DNA of 64,000 bases from Egicoccus sp. AB-alg2 (GTDB lineage: Bacteria; Actinomycetota; Nitriliruptoria; Nitriliruptorales; Nitriliruptoraceae), in NCBI RefSeq assembly GCF_041821065.1, contig NZ_JBGUAX010000007.1, forward strand, positions 342,970 to 406,969, written 5' to 3'. Of the stretch, positions 7,377-14,586 are shown one piece after another. The stretch's first letter is position 1. Every line of letters begins with the position of its first letter. The position numbers and the translations under genes were made by a program. The notes under the pieces were generated by a model, which was not told the DNA's origin, made no database searches, and saw only the letters and a list, made by a program, of their open reading frames with translations.

Positions 7377-8555
7377 GTGGACGACGCGTCGCTCGTGCGT
7401 CGGGCCCGAGAGGGCCGGCCGGAGGCGTTCGCGGTGCTGTTCGAGCGGTACGAGACGCGATTGCAGGCGGTGGCCGGCGCGATGCTCGGCGACCGAGAGT
7501 TGGCCCGGGATGTCGTGCAGGACACTGCGCTCGTCGCGTTGGCTGGCCTCGATCGGCTCCGCGACCCCGACCTCGTCGGGGCGTGGCTGAGTGGGATCTG
7601 CCGCAACCTGTGCCGGCGGCGGCTGCGCTCGCGCGTGCGATCGGAGTGGTCGTGGACTGCCCTGCAGGGCGGTCGGATCCCGCTCGACCAGCCCGATCCT
7701 CACGCCACCCCTGAAGACGACGCCGTCCGTGCCGAGGCAGCCGAGGCCGTTCGGCGAGCGGTCGCCGAGCTACCCGCGGGCCAACGTGACGCGGTGAAGC
7801 TGTTCTACCTCGATGACCGCAGCTACCGCGAGGTGGGCGAGATGCTCGGTCTTGACGTGAATGCGGTCAAGGCTCGGCTCCATCGGGCACGAAGGCGCCT
7901 GCGGCCGCGCGTCCGTCCGGAGGCGGCGGCCGCCAGCCCGCTGCCGGTTCGTCCTTCAGGCGTGCGGCAGCCCGCGGGAGCCCTACCGACCCGCACACCG
8001 ACACCGGAGGAACACATGACGACGACGGACACCCCCACCCCGGTCGAGCTCGAGATCGATGAGGTGCGGCGACGAACGATCGACGGGCAGGAGCAGTACG
8101 TCGTCGTGCTGCAGGCGGCGACGGGTGAGCGGCTGCCGATCTGGATCGGCCCCTCGGAGTCGATCGCCTTGGCGCTGCGACTCACTGGCACACCCACCCC
8201 GCGGCCGCTGACCTACGAGACGATGGCGAGCCTGCTCGCCGCGGTCGACGGTCGAATCACCGAGATCTTCATCACCAAGGTGGAGAACGGCGTTTTCTAC
8301 GCCGACGCCGTGGTCGAGGGCGCTGGTGGCAGCGCGCGGGTCGACCTCCGCCCCAGCGACGCGCTGAACCTCGCTCTCGTCACCGGGTCGCCGATCCGCG
8401 CCTCCGCCGCCGCGCTCACAGAGGGGCTGAAGACCGAACGGGCTCATGTCACCAGGCTCGAGGACTTTCCCGACGACGCCGCGTCGATCGTGGCGGATCT
8501 TCGTCGACAGTGGGAGGTGCAGCTCGGGCACTTCTCGGAACCCGAGGCGGAGTAG
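7377..8555 (+). CDS. Sigma-70 (ECF-type) factor fused to a bifunctional nuclease (DUF151) domain
   Basis: A 392-residue two-part protein. Residues about 7-85 are sigma region 2 (EAFAVLFERYETRLQAVAG, ending in a GAWLSGICRNLCRRRLR helix). Residues about 135-190 are region 4, with the HTH 'SYREVGEMLGLDVNAVKARL'. After a proline-rich linker, residues 214-392 are a complete bifunctional nuclease (BFN/DUF151) domain (VVLQAATGERLPIWIGPSES, ending near RPSDALNLALVTGSPI). Start GTG 7377 follows GGGAGAGG. An internal ATG at 8016 with GGAGG five bases upstream could release the nuclease domain as a separate 179-residue protein. A role in stress transcription coupled to nucleic-acid processing is only inference. 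Confidence 0.85.
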   Translation: MDDASLVRRAREGRPEAFAVLFERYETRLQAVAGAMLGDRELARDVVQDTALVALAGLDRLRDPDLVGAWLSGICRNLCRRRLRSRVRSEWSWTALQGGRIPLDQPDPHATPEDDAVRAEAAEAVRRAVAELPAGQRDAVKLFYLDDRSYREVGEMLGLDVNAVKARLHRARRRLRPRVRPEAAAASPLPVRPSGVRQPAGALPTRTPTPEEHMTTTDTPTPVELEIDEVRRRTIDGQEQYVVVLQAATGERLPIWIGPSESIALALRLTGTPTPRPLTYETMASLLAAVDGRITEIFITKVENGVFYADAVVEGAGGSARVDLRPSDALNLALVTGSPIRASAAALTEGLKTERAHVTRLEDFPDDAASIVADLRRQWEVQLGHFSEPEAE

Positions 8556-8619
8556 GCCGACGATCCCAGCGATGCCCTTCGGCGATCAGTCCGCTGGCCC
8601 CGCGGGTCGGTGACGGGAT

Positions 8620-8822
8620 CGTTCGCTTGGCGGCCAGGCGCGCCATCAGGTCGAGCTTCGACGGCCACACGAACCGGTAGTCGTGAGGCGAGTACCGGAA
8701 GGTGCCGTCGTCCAGCCGGCCGTCGTGGTGGACACCGCACGCTGCGTCACGACGTCGAAGGTGTCGAACCCGACGTGCTCCGCCGCGAGGTCGAACGGGA
8801 CAGCGACTGGCCATGTCTCCGA
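8620..8822 (-). pseudogene. SAM-dependent methyltransferase relic (C-terminal part)
   Basis: Two minus-strand frames hold adjoining pieces of a class I methyltransferase C-terminus: PVAVPFDLAAEHVGFDTFDV followed by VTQRAVS, then, one frame over, VHHDGRLDDGTFRYSPHDYR followed by FVWPSKLDLMARLA. The order and wording ('fDtfDvvtQ', 'rYsphdYRfVWPselDLMArLAG') match the substrate-side end of actinobacterial methyltransferases. The SAM-binding N-terminus is absent, the frame shifts near 8735, and the last residues are lost. It is a dead fragment. Confidence 0.65.
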
Positions 8823-8871
8823 CCGAACGTGACGTGGTTGACCGAGTCGACCGGCCTTCTAGAGTCGCGGC

Positions 8872-9318
8872 ATGGTGACGAATCTGGAGCCCATCGTTCA
8901 CGAGTACGCGCTCCGTTGCGATCCGGAGAGCGCTTTCGTGATCTACACGACCCGGATCGGGGACTGGTGGGATCCCCGTTATTCGGAGAACGCTGAGACG
9001 TTCGAATCGGTGACCATCGAGCCGTGGGTCGGTGGGCGAATCTATGCCGAACACGCGGATCTCGGGCAGCACGACTGGGGTGAGGTGACGCTCTGGCAGC
9101 CGGAACGTCGGGTCGTTCACACCTTCACGCTCGCCCAGGACCCCAGCCACCCCAGCGAGGTCGCCGCGAAGTTCGAACCAGGCGAGAATGGCCCTGGCTG
9201 CGTCTTCCGGTTCGAGCACGGGGGATGGAACGAGACCAACGCGGCCACACGCGAGAAGTTCGGTGACTGGCCGGTCATGCTCGACCGCTTCGCCGCCCTG
9301 GTCGAAGCCCGAACCTGA
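8872..9318 (+). CDS. SRPBCC-family (AHSA1-like) protein
   Basis: A 148-residue protein with an AHSA1/START-like pattern: an opening strand 'EPIVHEYALRCDPESAF', the WW segment 'IGDWWDPRYSENAETFESV', 'EPWVGGRIYAEHADLGQHDWGEV' and a C-terminal helix ending DRFAALVEART. Such proteins bind hydrophobic ligands or accompany ArsR-type regulators; no regulator is adjacent here. The ATG at 8872 is the first reasonable start. The gene sits between two gene relics, so it may have arrived with them in the same accessory block. Confidence 0.8.
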   Translation: MVTNLEPIVHEYALRCDPESAFVIYTTRIGDWWDPRYSENAETFESVTIEPWVGGRIYAEHADLGQHDWGEVTLWQPERRVVHTFTLAQDPSHPSEVAAKFEPGENGPGCVFRFEHGGWNETNAATREKFGDWPVMLDRFAALVEART

Positions 9319-9329
9319 CCCGATCCCGG

Positions 9330-9678
9330 GCGTCGGATCCGCTAGGGGCGGCAGCGGCTTCCCGAGCATGCGGTCGACGTCCCCGCCGTAGCCAGCGATG
9401 ACATCCTCGAGATGCTCGTGGTGCCCCAGCGTGAGCGTGGCGAGGTCGAACAACGCGTCACCCTGGCTGGCCTCGCACCAGTCGATGATCCCGGTGGCCG
9501 GTTCACCGTCGATGAAGCCGTGCTCGACGTGCAGGTCACCGTGGAGGAACGCCGGCGTCCACGTCCGGAGCGCCGCCTCGGCGAGATGACGATTGCGCGT
9601 GACGATGTCGGGAGGAAGAACGCCGTTGACGACGAGCCAGCCGCACTCGTCGACCAGCCGACCGGAGAGCGAGATCAC
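9330..9678 (-). pseudogene. Aminoglycoside-phosphotransferase-like (APH) fragment
   Basis: A minus-strand fragment carrying the catalytic centre of an APH/choline-kinase-like phosphotransferase: 'FLHGDLHVEHGFIDGEPATG' (HGD...H loop, with the catalytic Asp), then 'IIDWCEASQGDALFDLATL' (the metal-binding D of the IDW motif). The N-terminal ATP-binding lobe is missing, and after DVIAGYGGDVDRML the sequence becomes unrelated, so both ends are lost. The frame stays open into the SRPBCC gene only because of base composition. It is a truncated relic, not a functional kinase. Confidence 0.7.
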
Positions 9679-9736
9679 GGCGGTGGCGCAGCCTGCCGGG
9701 ACCTACCCTTCGTGACGCCTCGTGGAGGAGCTGTCC

Positions 9737-10669
9737 GTGGACCACGTGAAGGTCGTCGTACCCACCCCCGGCGGACCGGGGTCGGAGCGCGCCTGGGCCG
9801 AGCCGGTCGACGTGGCGGCGGGTCGCTACCGCATCGACAACGTGCTCTTCTTCGCGGACGGGGTGTCACTCGATGACATCGTGCGGTGCGAACCCAACGC
9901 CGCTGGTGACCTCATCGTGGTCGAGGTCGTCGAACGCTCCTCCAATGCGACCCTCGCGTTCTACCCCCACGACGAGACGATGGGCCAGGACGGTCGTGAC
10001 ACCGCCTGCCGGCGACTCCTCGCTCGCATCGCCGACCGACACGGCGACACCGTCAGCTGTGAATCCGGCATGGGGTTCGTGACCGTCTGCGCCTTGCCGG
10101 ATACGGCCGACAGCGTGCTCGCCACCGTTGCGGCCGAACACGACCCCGACGGCGCCGTCGACCAGGACGAACGGCGTGCCGGACGCTGGCGGTTCTTTCC
10201 TGTCGCCCATCCGGCGTGGGAGGTCCCGTCCCCCATCGAAGGGGCCGACGACCTACTCGCCGAACCAGCCCCCGAGGTCTTCGCGGTCGCCTGGCCCGAG
10301 CCCGGTGACGACCTCGTCGCGTCCTGGCCCCCCGAGTTCGTCGAGTCCTTGCGTTCCTGGGCCTCCACCGACGAGCGCATGCGTGACGTGCTCGACCGGC
10401 GCATGTACGTGCAGGCCGTCGGCATCTACGGGCGCAACGCCCTGATGCATGAGCTCGGTGGCGATGAGGTCGGCCCAGCACCGTTCCGCCTGCTGACCAC
10501 CGAAGTCGACGACGGCATTCGACAGGGCTGGCTGGCCGCCCACATCGACGGGCAGGTCCGCTGGTGCCGTGGCGACGAGGCGGACGAACGGATGCGCCGG
10601 TTCTTCGGCAGGTTCGGACTCGACCCGGACGCCGACCCGTACCGTCCCGTGTCCGGCGGGCCGGGCTGA
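9737..10669 (+). CDS. DUF4265-domain protein
   Basis: A 310-residue protein. Its first ~130 residues (YRIDNVLFFADGVSLDDIVR, then 'VVERSSNATLAFYPHD') match DUF4265, a domain of unknown role common in actinobacteria. The rest (WPPEFVESLRSWASTDERMR and onward) is unassigned, and the C-terminal part is Trp/acidic-rich and soluble. No signal peptide or membrane segment. GTG 9737 is chosen over the in-frame GTG 9722 because GGAGGAG lies between the two at the right distance. It ends seven bases before the convergent YdeI-like gene. Confidence 0.7.
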   Translation: MDHVKVVVPTPGGPGSERAWAEPVDVAAGRYRIDNVLFFADGVSLDDIVRCEPNAAGDLIVVEVVERSSNATLAFYPHDETMGQDGRDTACRRLLARIADRHGDTVSCESGMGFVTVCALPDTADSVLATVAAEHDPDGAVDQDERRAGRWRFFPVAHPAWEVPSPIEGADDLLAEPAPEVFAVAWPEPGDDLVASWPPEFVESLRSWASTDERMRDVLDRRMYVQAVGIYGRNALMHELGGDEVGPAPFRLLTTEVDDGIRQGWLAAHIDGQVRWCRGDEADERMRRFFGRFGLDPDADPYRPVSGGPG

Positions 10670-10676
10670 CCCGCCT

Positions 10677-11258
10677 TCAGCGGTCGGACAGGCCTCTGCC
10701 CTCGAGGATGCGCGGGACGATCTTGTCCACGCGTCGTTCGCGCGTGGTCGACTGCTTCGCGGCGGAGACGTGCAGGTTGTAGGCGCGCTGGCGGCCGGGG
10801 GTGAGCCCGTCGAAGGACGCGGCGAGCTCGGGGTCCCCCGCGAGCCGTTCCGCGAGCTCCGGGGCCAGCTCCTCGTCCGGCCGCGGTGGCACCTCGGTGC
10901 CGGCGTCCTCGACGGCGATGGCCTGCTGGACGTACTCGGCGACGGCATCGGCGTGCGTCTCGACATCCTTCACCGACGTGAACATCATCCGGCGAGCGGC
11001 GTGCGAGTTCGGCCCGACCTCCTCGAGCAGCCCCGCGGGGTCGTCGAGCAGGATGCCCTTGAAGAACATCAGCGCGAGGTTGTCGGCGAACTCCTGGACG
11101 ATCGCGATGTTCGCGTCGCCGTGGGTGTAGCAGGGCTTGCCCCACTTGATCGTCTCGTCGAGGCCGGCCGAAACCAACAACGGACGCAAGGCCCGGATCT
11201 CCTCCGGCCACTGCTCGGAGGCCTCGAGGTACGCGTCGACGTCGGGGAAGTCCTCCAT
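10677..11258 (-). CDS. YdeI/DUF1801-family protein
   Basis: A 193-residue protein with two recognisable parts. The N-terminal DUF1801 fold has LLVSAGLDETIKWGKPCYTH and 'LALMFFKGILLDDPAGLL'. The C-terminal YdeI/OmpD-associated-type helical tail has 'ELAERLAGDPELAASFDGLT' then 'PGRQRAYNLHVSAAKQSTTR'. These small cytoplasmic proteins are related in fold to frataxin-like iron chaperones (DUF1801), but their function is not established. The ATG at 11258 begins the conserved domain directly. Convergent with the DUF4265 gene. Confidence 0.85.
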   Translation of the reverse strand: MEDFPDVDAYLEASEQWPEEIRALRPLLVSAGLDETIKWGKPCYTHGDANIAIVQEFADNLALMFFKGILLDDPAGLLEEVGPNSHAARRMMFTSVKDVETHADAVAEYVQQAIAVEDAGTEVPPRPDEELAPELAERLAGDPELAASFDGLTPGRQRAYNLHVSAAKQSTTRERRVDKIVPRILEGRGLSDR

Positions 11259-11383
11259 GGCTTGCTGCCCCCTTCCGGGACGGGAACGACGCCTTCAGTG
11301 TGCCGAGCTGGTGGGTCCGTCGCCGGACCGATCCCGAGTGCGAGCACGTCGTCGAGCCAGCTCCGCGTGCTCGGCGGGCCGGC

Positions 11384-11405
11384 TTCCGCGGAAGCGCTTC
11401 GGCGG
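11384..11405. repeat. Palindromic element, copy 1 (LacI-operator-like core)
   Basis: TTCCGCGGAAGCGCTTCGGC contains the palindrome GAAGCGCTTC and is nearly identical to the element at 31645-31666. The TGGAAGCGCTTCCA type is a common LacI-family operator. It lies about 50 bases upstream of the fluC1 start. Confidence 0.4.
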
Positions 11406-11452
11406 GGGGCGTCGGCGATCCCAGCCGGCGCCGGCCACTAGGGTGGGTCGGC

Positions 11453-11845
11453 GTGTCACGATCCGATCCCGCCATCGCCGCGTCGACGCTGCGCGACGTC
11501 GCGCTCGGTGGTGCCGCCGGGGCGCTGCTGCGCGCGGGCGCGGTGCTTCCCGCGGTCGTGGTCGCGGAAAGCGAACTGGTGGCGCTGGTGGCGCTCAACG
11601 CGCTGGGCGCGTACCTGCTCGGACGCCTGCTCGTGCGGGCCGTCGACGACGTCCGGTGGCGGGCCCGCCTGCCGCTGCTGGGGACGGGGCTGCTCGGCAG
11701 CCTGACGACCTTCTCCGGGCTCGCGGTGCCGCTCGCGCTGCTGTGGGCCGGCGGCGCGCCGCTGGCGGCGGCGATCTGGGCGCTGGTCAGCCTGGCCACC
11801 GGCGTCTGGGCCGCCGCCCAGGGCTTGCGGGAGGTCGACTCGTGA
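11453..11845 (+). CDS. crcB: Fluoride channel/exporter subunit FluC (CrcB), first copy
   Basis: A 130-residue four-helix membrane protein of the FluC/CrcB family, which expels fluoride and assembles as dual-topology dimers. The diagnostic 'GTGLLGSLTTFSGLAV' (G-x-x-G-x-x-T-T-F-S) is present near residue 80, along with the Asn of 'LVALNALGAYLLG'. Start GTG 11453. Its stop overlaps the start of a second FluC gene (GTGA at 11842-11845), the usual arrangement for actinobacterial heterodimeric pairs in which the two subunits insert in opposite orientations. No fluoride riboswitch was recognised upstream. Confidence 0.9.
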   Translation: MSRSDPAIAASTLRDVALGGAAGALLRAGAVLPAVVVAESELVALVALNALGAYLLGRLLVRAVDDVRWRARLPLLGTGLLGSLTTFSGLAVPLALLWAGGAPLAAAIWALVSLATGVWAAAQGLREVDS

Positions 11846-12246
11846 CGGCGGCGGCGCTGTCGGGCGCCGTCGCGGCGGCCGTCGGACTGGCCGTCGCCGG
11901 CGCGCTGGGTGCGGTCGTGCGACACCTCGCGGTCACCGTGGGCAGCCGTCGTGGTGACACGGGACGCGCGGCGGCCATCGCCGTCTGCAACCTCCTCGGC
12001 GCGCTCGCCCTGGCGGGGCTCGTGGTGGCGGACCGCCGTGGCGTGGTCGGCACCTGGTCGCTGCTCGTGGTCGGTACCGGCTTCTGCGGGGCCGTCACGA
12101 CCTTCTCCACCTGGGTCGTGGACGTGGTCGCGGCCTGGCACGGCGGGCAGCGCCACCGCGTCGTGCTGGTCGGGGTGGACCTCGTCGGGCAGCTGGTGGT
12201 GGGCGTGCTGCTGGCCTCCCTCGTCGTCCGCTGGGCGGCCGGCTGA
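11842..12246 (+). CDS. crcB: Fluoride channel/exporter subunit FluC (CrcB), second copy
   Basis: A 134-residue partner of the preceding FluC. It has four transmembrane helices, the N-terminal 'GALGAVVRHLAV' segment with its conserved Arg, the 'VCNLLGALALAG' helix, and the signature 'GTGFCGAVTTFSTWVVD'. It is translationally coupled to the first copy. The Gly/Arg-rich opening is the longer, more canonical one, so the two subunits probably form an obligate heterodimer of opposite topology; that pairing is inferred from gene order. Confidence 0.9.
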   Translation: MTAAALSGAVAAAVGLAVAGALGAVVRHLAVTVGSRRGDTGRAAAIAVCNLLGALALAGLVVADRRGVVGTWSLLVVGTGFCGAVTTFSTWVVDVVAAWHGGQRHRVVLVGVDLVGQLVVGVLLASLVVRWAAG

Positions 12247-12256
12247 CGGGCGGCCC

Positions 12257-12823
12257 TCAACGCAGCGCCTCGACCAGCAGCACCACCGCCATGCCGGCGA
12301 ACAGCGCCGCGGAGGCGAGCCGCACCGTCCGTGGCGAGAGCCGCTTCCACAACGCGCGCCCGACCACGACGGCCAGGACCCCCGACACCGTCATCCCGAG
12401 CGTCGCCCCGACCCACACCCCGAACGCGGAGGTCGTGGCGGCCAGGGCGAGCGCCGCCACCATCGTCTTGTCGCCCAACTCGGCCAGCGAGATCCCCGCC
12501 ACCACGGCGAGGAAGCCGCGGCCACCGCCGGGTGCGCGATGCGCGTCGATCTCGGTGGCCGGCTCCTCGCGCCAGGTCCGCACCGCGAACAACGCGAACA
12601 GCGCGGCTGCGACGAGCAGCAGTGGCTGGGTCGGCAACGCCGTGCCGAGCAGCGCCCCGGCCGTCACCGACAGCCCCATCGTCAGTGCCGACGCCGTGGC
12701 GACCGCGGCGACCAGCAGGGCGGTGCGGTAACGGGCGGCGAGGGAGAGCGCGAGCAGCTGCGACTTGTCGCCGAGTTCGGCGAGGAAGACGGTCGCGAAC
12801 GCCAGGAGGGCGGCGTTGAGCAT
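12257..12823 (-). CDS. TMEM165/GDT1-family (UPF0016) cation exporter
   Basis: A 188-residue membrane protein with two homologous halves, each bearing the family signature E-x-G-D-K-[ST]: 'FLAELGDKSQLLALSLA' near the N-terminus and 'SLAELGDKTMVAALALA' near residue 115. Six hydrophobic helices are evident. Bacterial relatives export Mn2+ (MneA/Mnx type), eukaryotic ones Ca2+/Mn2+. The long leader upstream contains a yybP-ykoY Mn2+ riboswitch, which supports Mn2+ as substrate. ATG 12823 (MLNAALLAF) is the family-like start. Confidence 0.92.
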   Translation of the reverse strand: MLNAALLAFATVFLAELGDKSQLLALSLAARYRTALLVAAVATASALTMGLSVTAGALLGTALPTQPLLLVAAALFALFAVRTWREEPATEIDAHRAPGGGRGFLAVVAGISLAELGDKTMVAALALAATTSAFGVWVGATLGMTVSGVLAVVVGRALWKRLSPRTVRLASAALFAGMAVVLLVEALR

Positions 12824-12894
12824 GTCCGGCACCTTCGACTTCCTGGTGGTGCCGGGTGGGGGCCACGTCGCTCCGACCCGACACGCACGACGTG

Positions 12895-13010
12895 TCTGGG
12901 TCGGAGGTCTCGCCCGCTGACGCCTGTCGGCGATCAGCCCGCGCGGCCGGGTGCGACGCACCAGTGTGTCGACCGTGCGATCGGGGGCTACTCCCCTCCG
13001 AGGCGGCGAG
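12895..13010 (-). ncRNA. yybP-ykoY manganese riboswitch
   Basis: On the minus strand the leader between the LCP gene and the GDT1 gene carries the two conserved blocks of the yybP-ykoY aptamer: GGGGAGTAGC (12996-12987) at the 5' side and GGCGAGACC (12914-12906) at the 3' side, separated by paired segments. Immediately after comes a strong hairpin (12871-12906, arms CTCCGACCC/GGGTCGGAG) that overlaps the end of the aptamer and could be the expression platform. The family senses Mn2+ and usually turns on Mn exporters, agreeing with the downstream gene. Confidence 0.85.
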
Positions 13011-13043
13011 GGTATCGCAGGGCTCGCCCGCCGCGCGAGGCGG

Positions 13044-14363
13044 TCAGCGGCAGGTCTCGCTGCGTTCCACCACGGAAGCCGCCTCGTCCTCCGACGGTGC
13101 GTCCCCGCCGGTGGCCTCCTCCGCGCCGGTGGTGACGTCGTCGGAAGGCGTGTCGGCGTCCGTGCCGTCGCCCTCGGCCGCCTCGGCGCCGGTGTCGCTC
13201 TGGACGTCGGGGGTGGCGCCGTCGGTGCCGGCGTCGGTGCCACCAGAGCCATCGGTGGTCGCGCCTTCGCCAGCCGCGCCCTCGCCCGCCGCGTTCTGCT
13301 CAGCCGGGTCCTGCCCGGTCATCAGCCACCGCAGCAGCTCGCGGGTGCGCTGCTCGTCGACGACGACGTAGGCGGCCCCGTCGATCGTCTCGATGTCGCC
13401 GGGCACGACCTGGCCCTCGAGACCGCCCCGGACGGTGGCGCGGTGCTCGCGCGCGAGCTGCTGGATGCGGTTGAGCGTGAGCGTGTCGTCGAGCTCGACG
13501 GCCTGGGCGACCGCCTCGGCGACGCGGAAGGTGCGCGCCGGGTCGTCGAAGACCCCGACGCTGGCCAACTCGTTGCGCAGCTCGGTCACGAACCGCTGCT
13601 GGCGTCCCATACGTCCGAAGTCGTTGTCGATGTGACGGGCCCGCACGAACGCCAGCGCGTCGGCGCCGTCGAGCCGGACGCAGCCGGCCTCCAGGTCGAG
13701 GTTGGCGTTGTCGTCCTGGAGGGGTTCCTCGACGTACATCGACACGCCCCCGAGGGCGTCGACGATGTCGACGAAGCCGCGGAAGTCGACCTTCACGACG
13801 TGGTCGATGCGCACGCCCATCCAGTTGCTGAGTGTCTGGACCACGCAGGTGGCCCCGCCGCGACCGTCGAGTTCACCGATCGCGTAGGCGGCGTTGACCC
13901 GGCCGCTGGTGCCGTCGCAGCGGGTGAGCAGGGTGTCGCGCGGGATGCTGAGCAGGCGTACCTCGCCGTCGTCCGGGTCGAGCCGAGCCAGGGAGATCAC
14001 CTCGGTGCGCTCGCCCTCGGCGTCGCCCGTACCCAGCTCGCGGCGCTCCTCGGGCGTGAGCACCTCGCGGGAGTCCGACCCGAGGACCAGCACCGTCAGT
14101 GCACGCGGGTCGAGTTCCTCCTCGTCCGCGCCCTCGTCGGCTCGGCCGTCTCCATCGGCGTCGCCGGACGCACCCACCGGCGGGCCCTCGCCGAGCCCGT
14201 CCACGCCGACCCGGTCGATCGACGCGTTCAGGGACCAGAGCCCGACGGCGACCAGCGCGGCGACCGCCAGCAGGACGGCGCCGCCGATCAGCGCGGTCCG
14301 ACGGCCCCAGCCGGGCCGTCGCTCGCGCTCGGCCCAACTCGCCCCGCGGATGGTGTCGGCCAC
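13044..14363 (-). CDS. LytR-CpsA-Psr (LCP) family protein
   Basis: A 439-residue membrane-anchored LCP protein. One N-terminal transmembrane helix (residues about 26-47) is followed by an acidic linker and the LCP domain (residues about 88-300) with its arginine-bearing motifs: 'VLVLGSDSRE', 'RTEVISLARLD', 'LLSIPRDT' and 'ALAFVRARHID'. LCP enzymes transfer undecaprenyl-linked polymers onto peptidoglycan. The last ~100 residues are an acidic Gly/Thr/Asp/Glu low-complexity tail, unusual in length but seen in haloalkaliphilic proteins. Start GTG 14363 follows AGGACAGGG. Confidence 0.88.
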   Translation of the reverse strand: MADTIRGASWAERERRPGWGRRTALIGGAVLLAVAALVAVGLWSLNASIDRVGVDGLGEGPPVGASGDADGDGRADEGADEEELDPRALTVLVLGSDSREVLTPEERRELGTGDAEGERTEVISLARLDPDDGEVRLLSIPRDTLLTRCDGTSGRVNAAYAIGELDGRGGATCVVQTLSNWMGVRIDHVVKVDFRGFVDIVDALGGVSMYVEEPLQDDNANLDLEAGCVRLDGADALAFVRARHIDNDFGRMGRQQRFVTELRNELASVGVFDDPARTFRVAEAVAQAVELDDTLTLNRIQQLAREHRATVRGGLEGQVVPGDIETIDGAAYVVVDEQRTRELLRWLMTGQDPAEQNAAGEGAAGEGATTDGSGGTDAGTDGATPDVQSDTGAEAAEGDGTDADTPSDDVTTGAEEATGGDAPSEDEAASVVERSETCR

Positions 14364-14586
14364 GCCCTGTCCTCGTCCCTATCGTTCCCGGTCGTCGATC
14401 GTCCCCCGACTCGCGCAGGATGAGCCACCCGGAGGGTGGTGTGCGGAGCGCGGTGCGGTCGTACGGCCGTCCAGTCCGCGCACGGGCCGGTCGTTCGGGG
14501 CCGCCACCTGTTCGTCGGGACGCCGACCGATCGGGCGGGGCGGGCCGGCTAGCGTCTCGCGTCACCCGAGCCGGCGATGTGCCGCG

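Noticed and set aside
8449..9678. A 409-codon minus-strand frame as one phosphotransferase gene
   Set aside because: Only 9330-9678 is APH-like; the rest is antisense to the intact SRPBCC gene and to a methyltransferase relic.
11258..11452. A fluoride riboswitch ahead of the fluC pair
   Set aside because: The conserved crcB-motif blocks could not be found in the leader.
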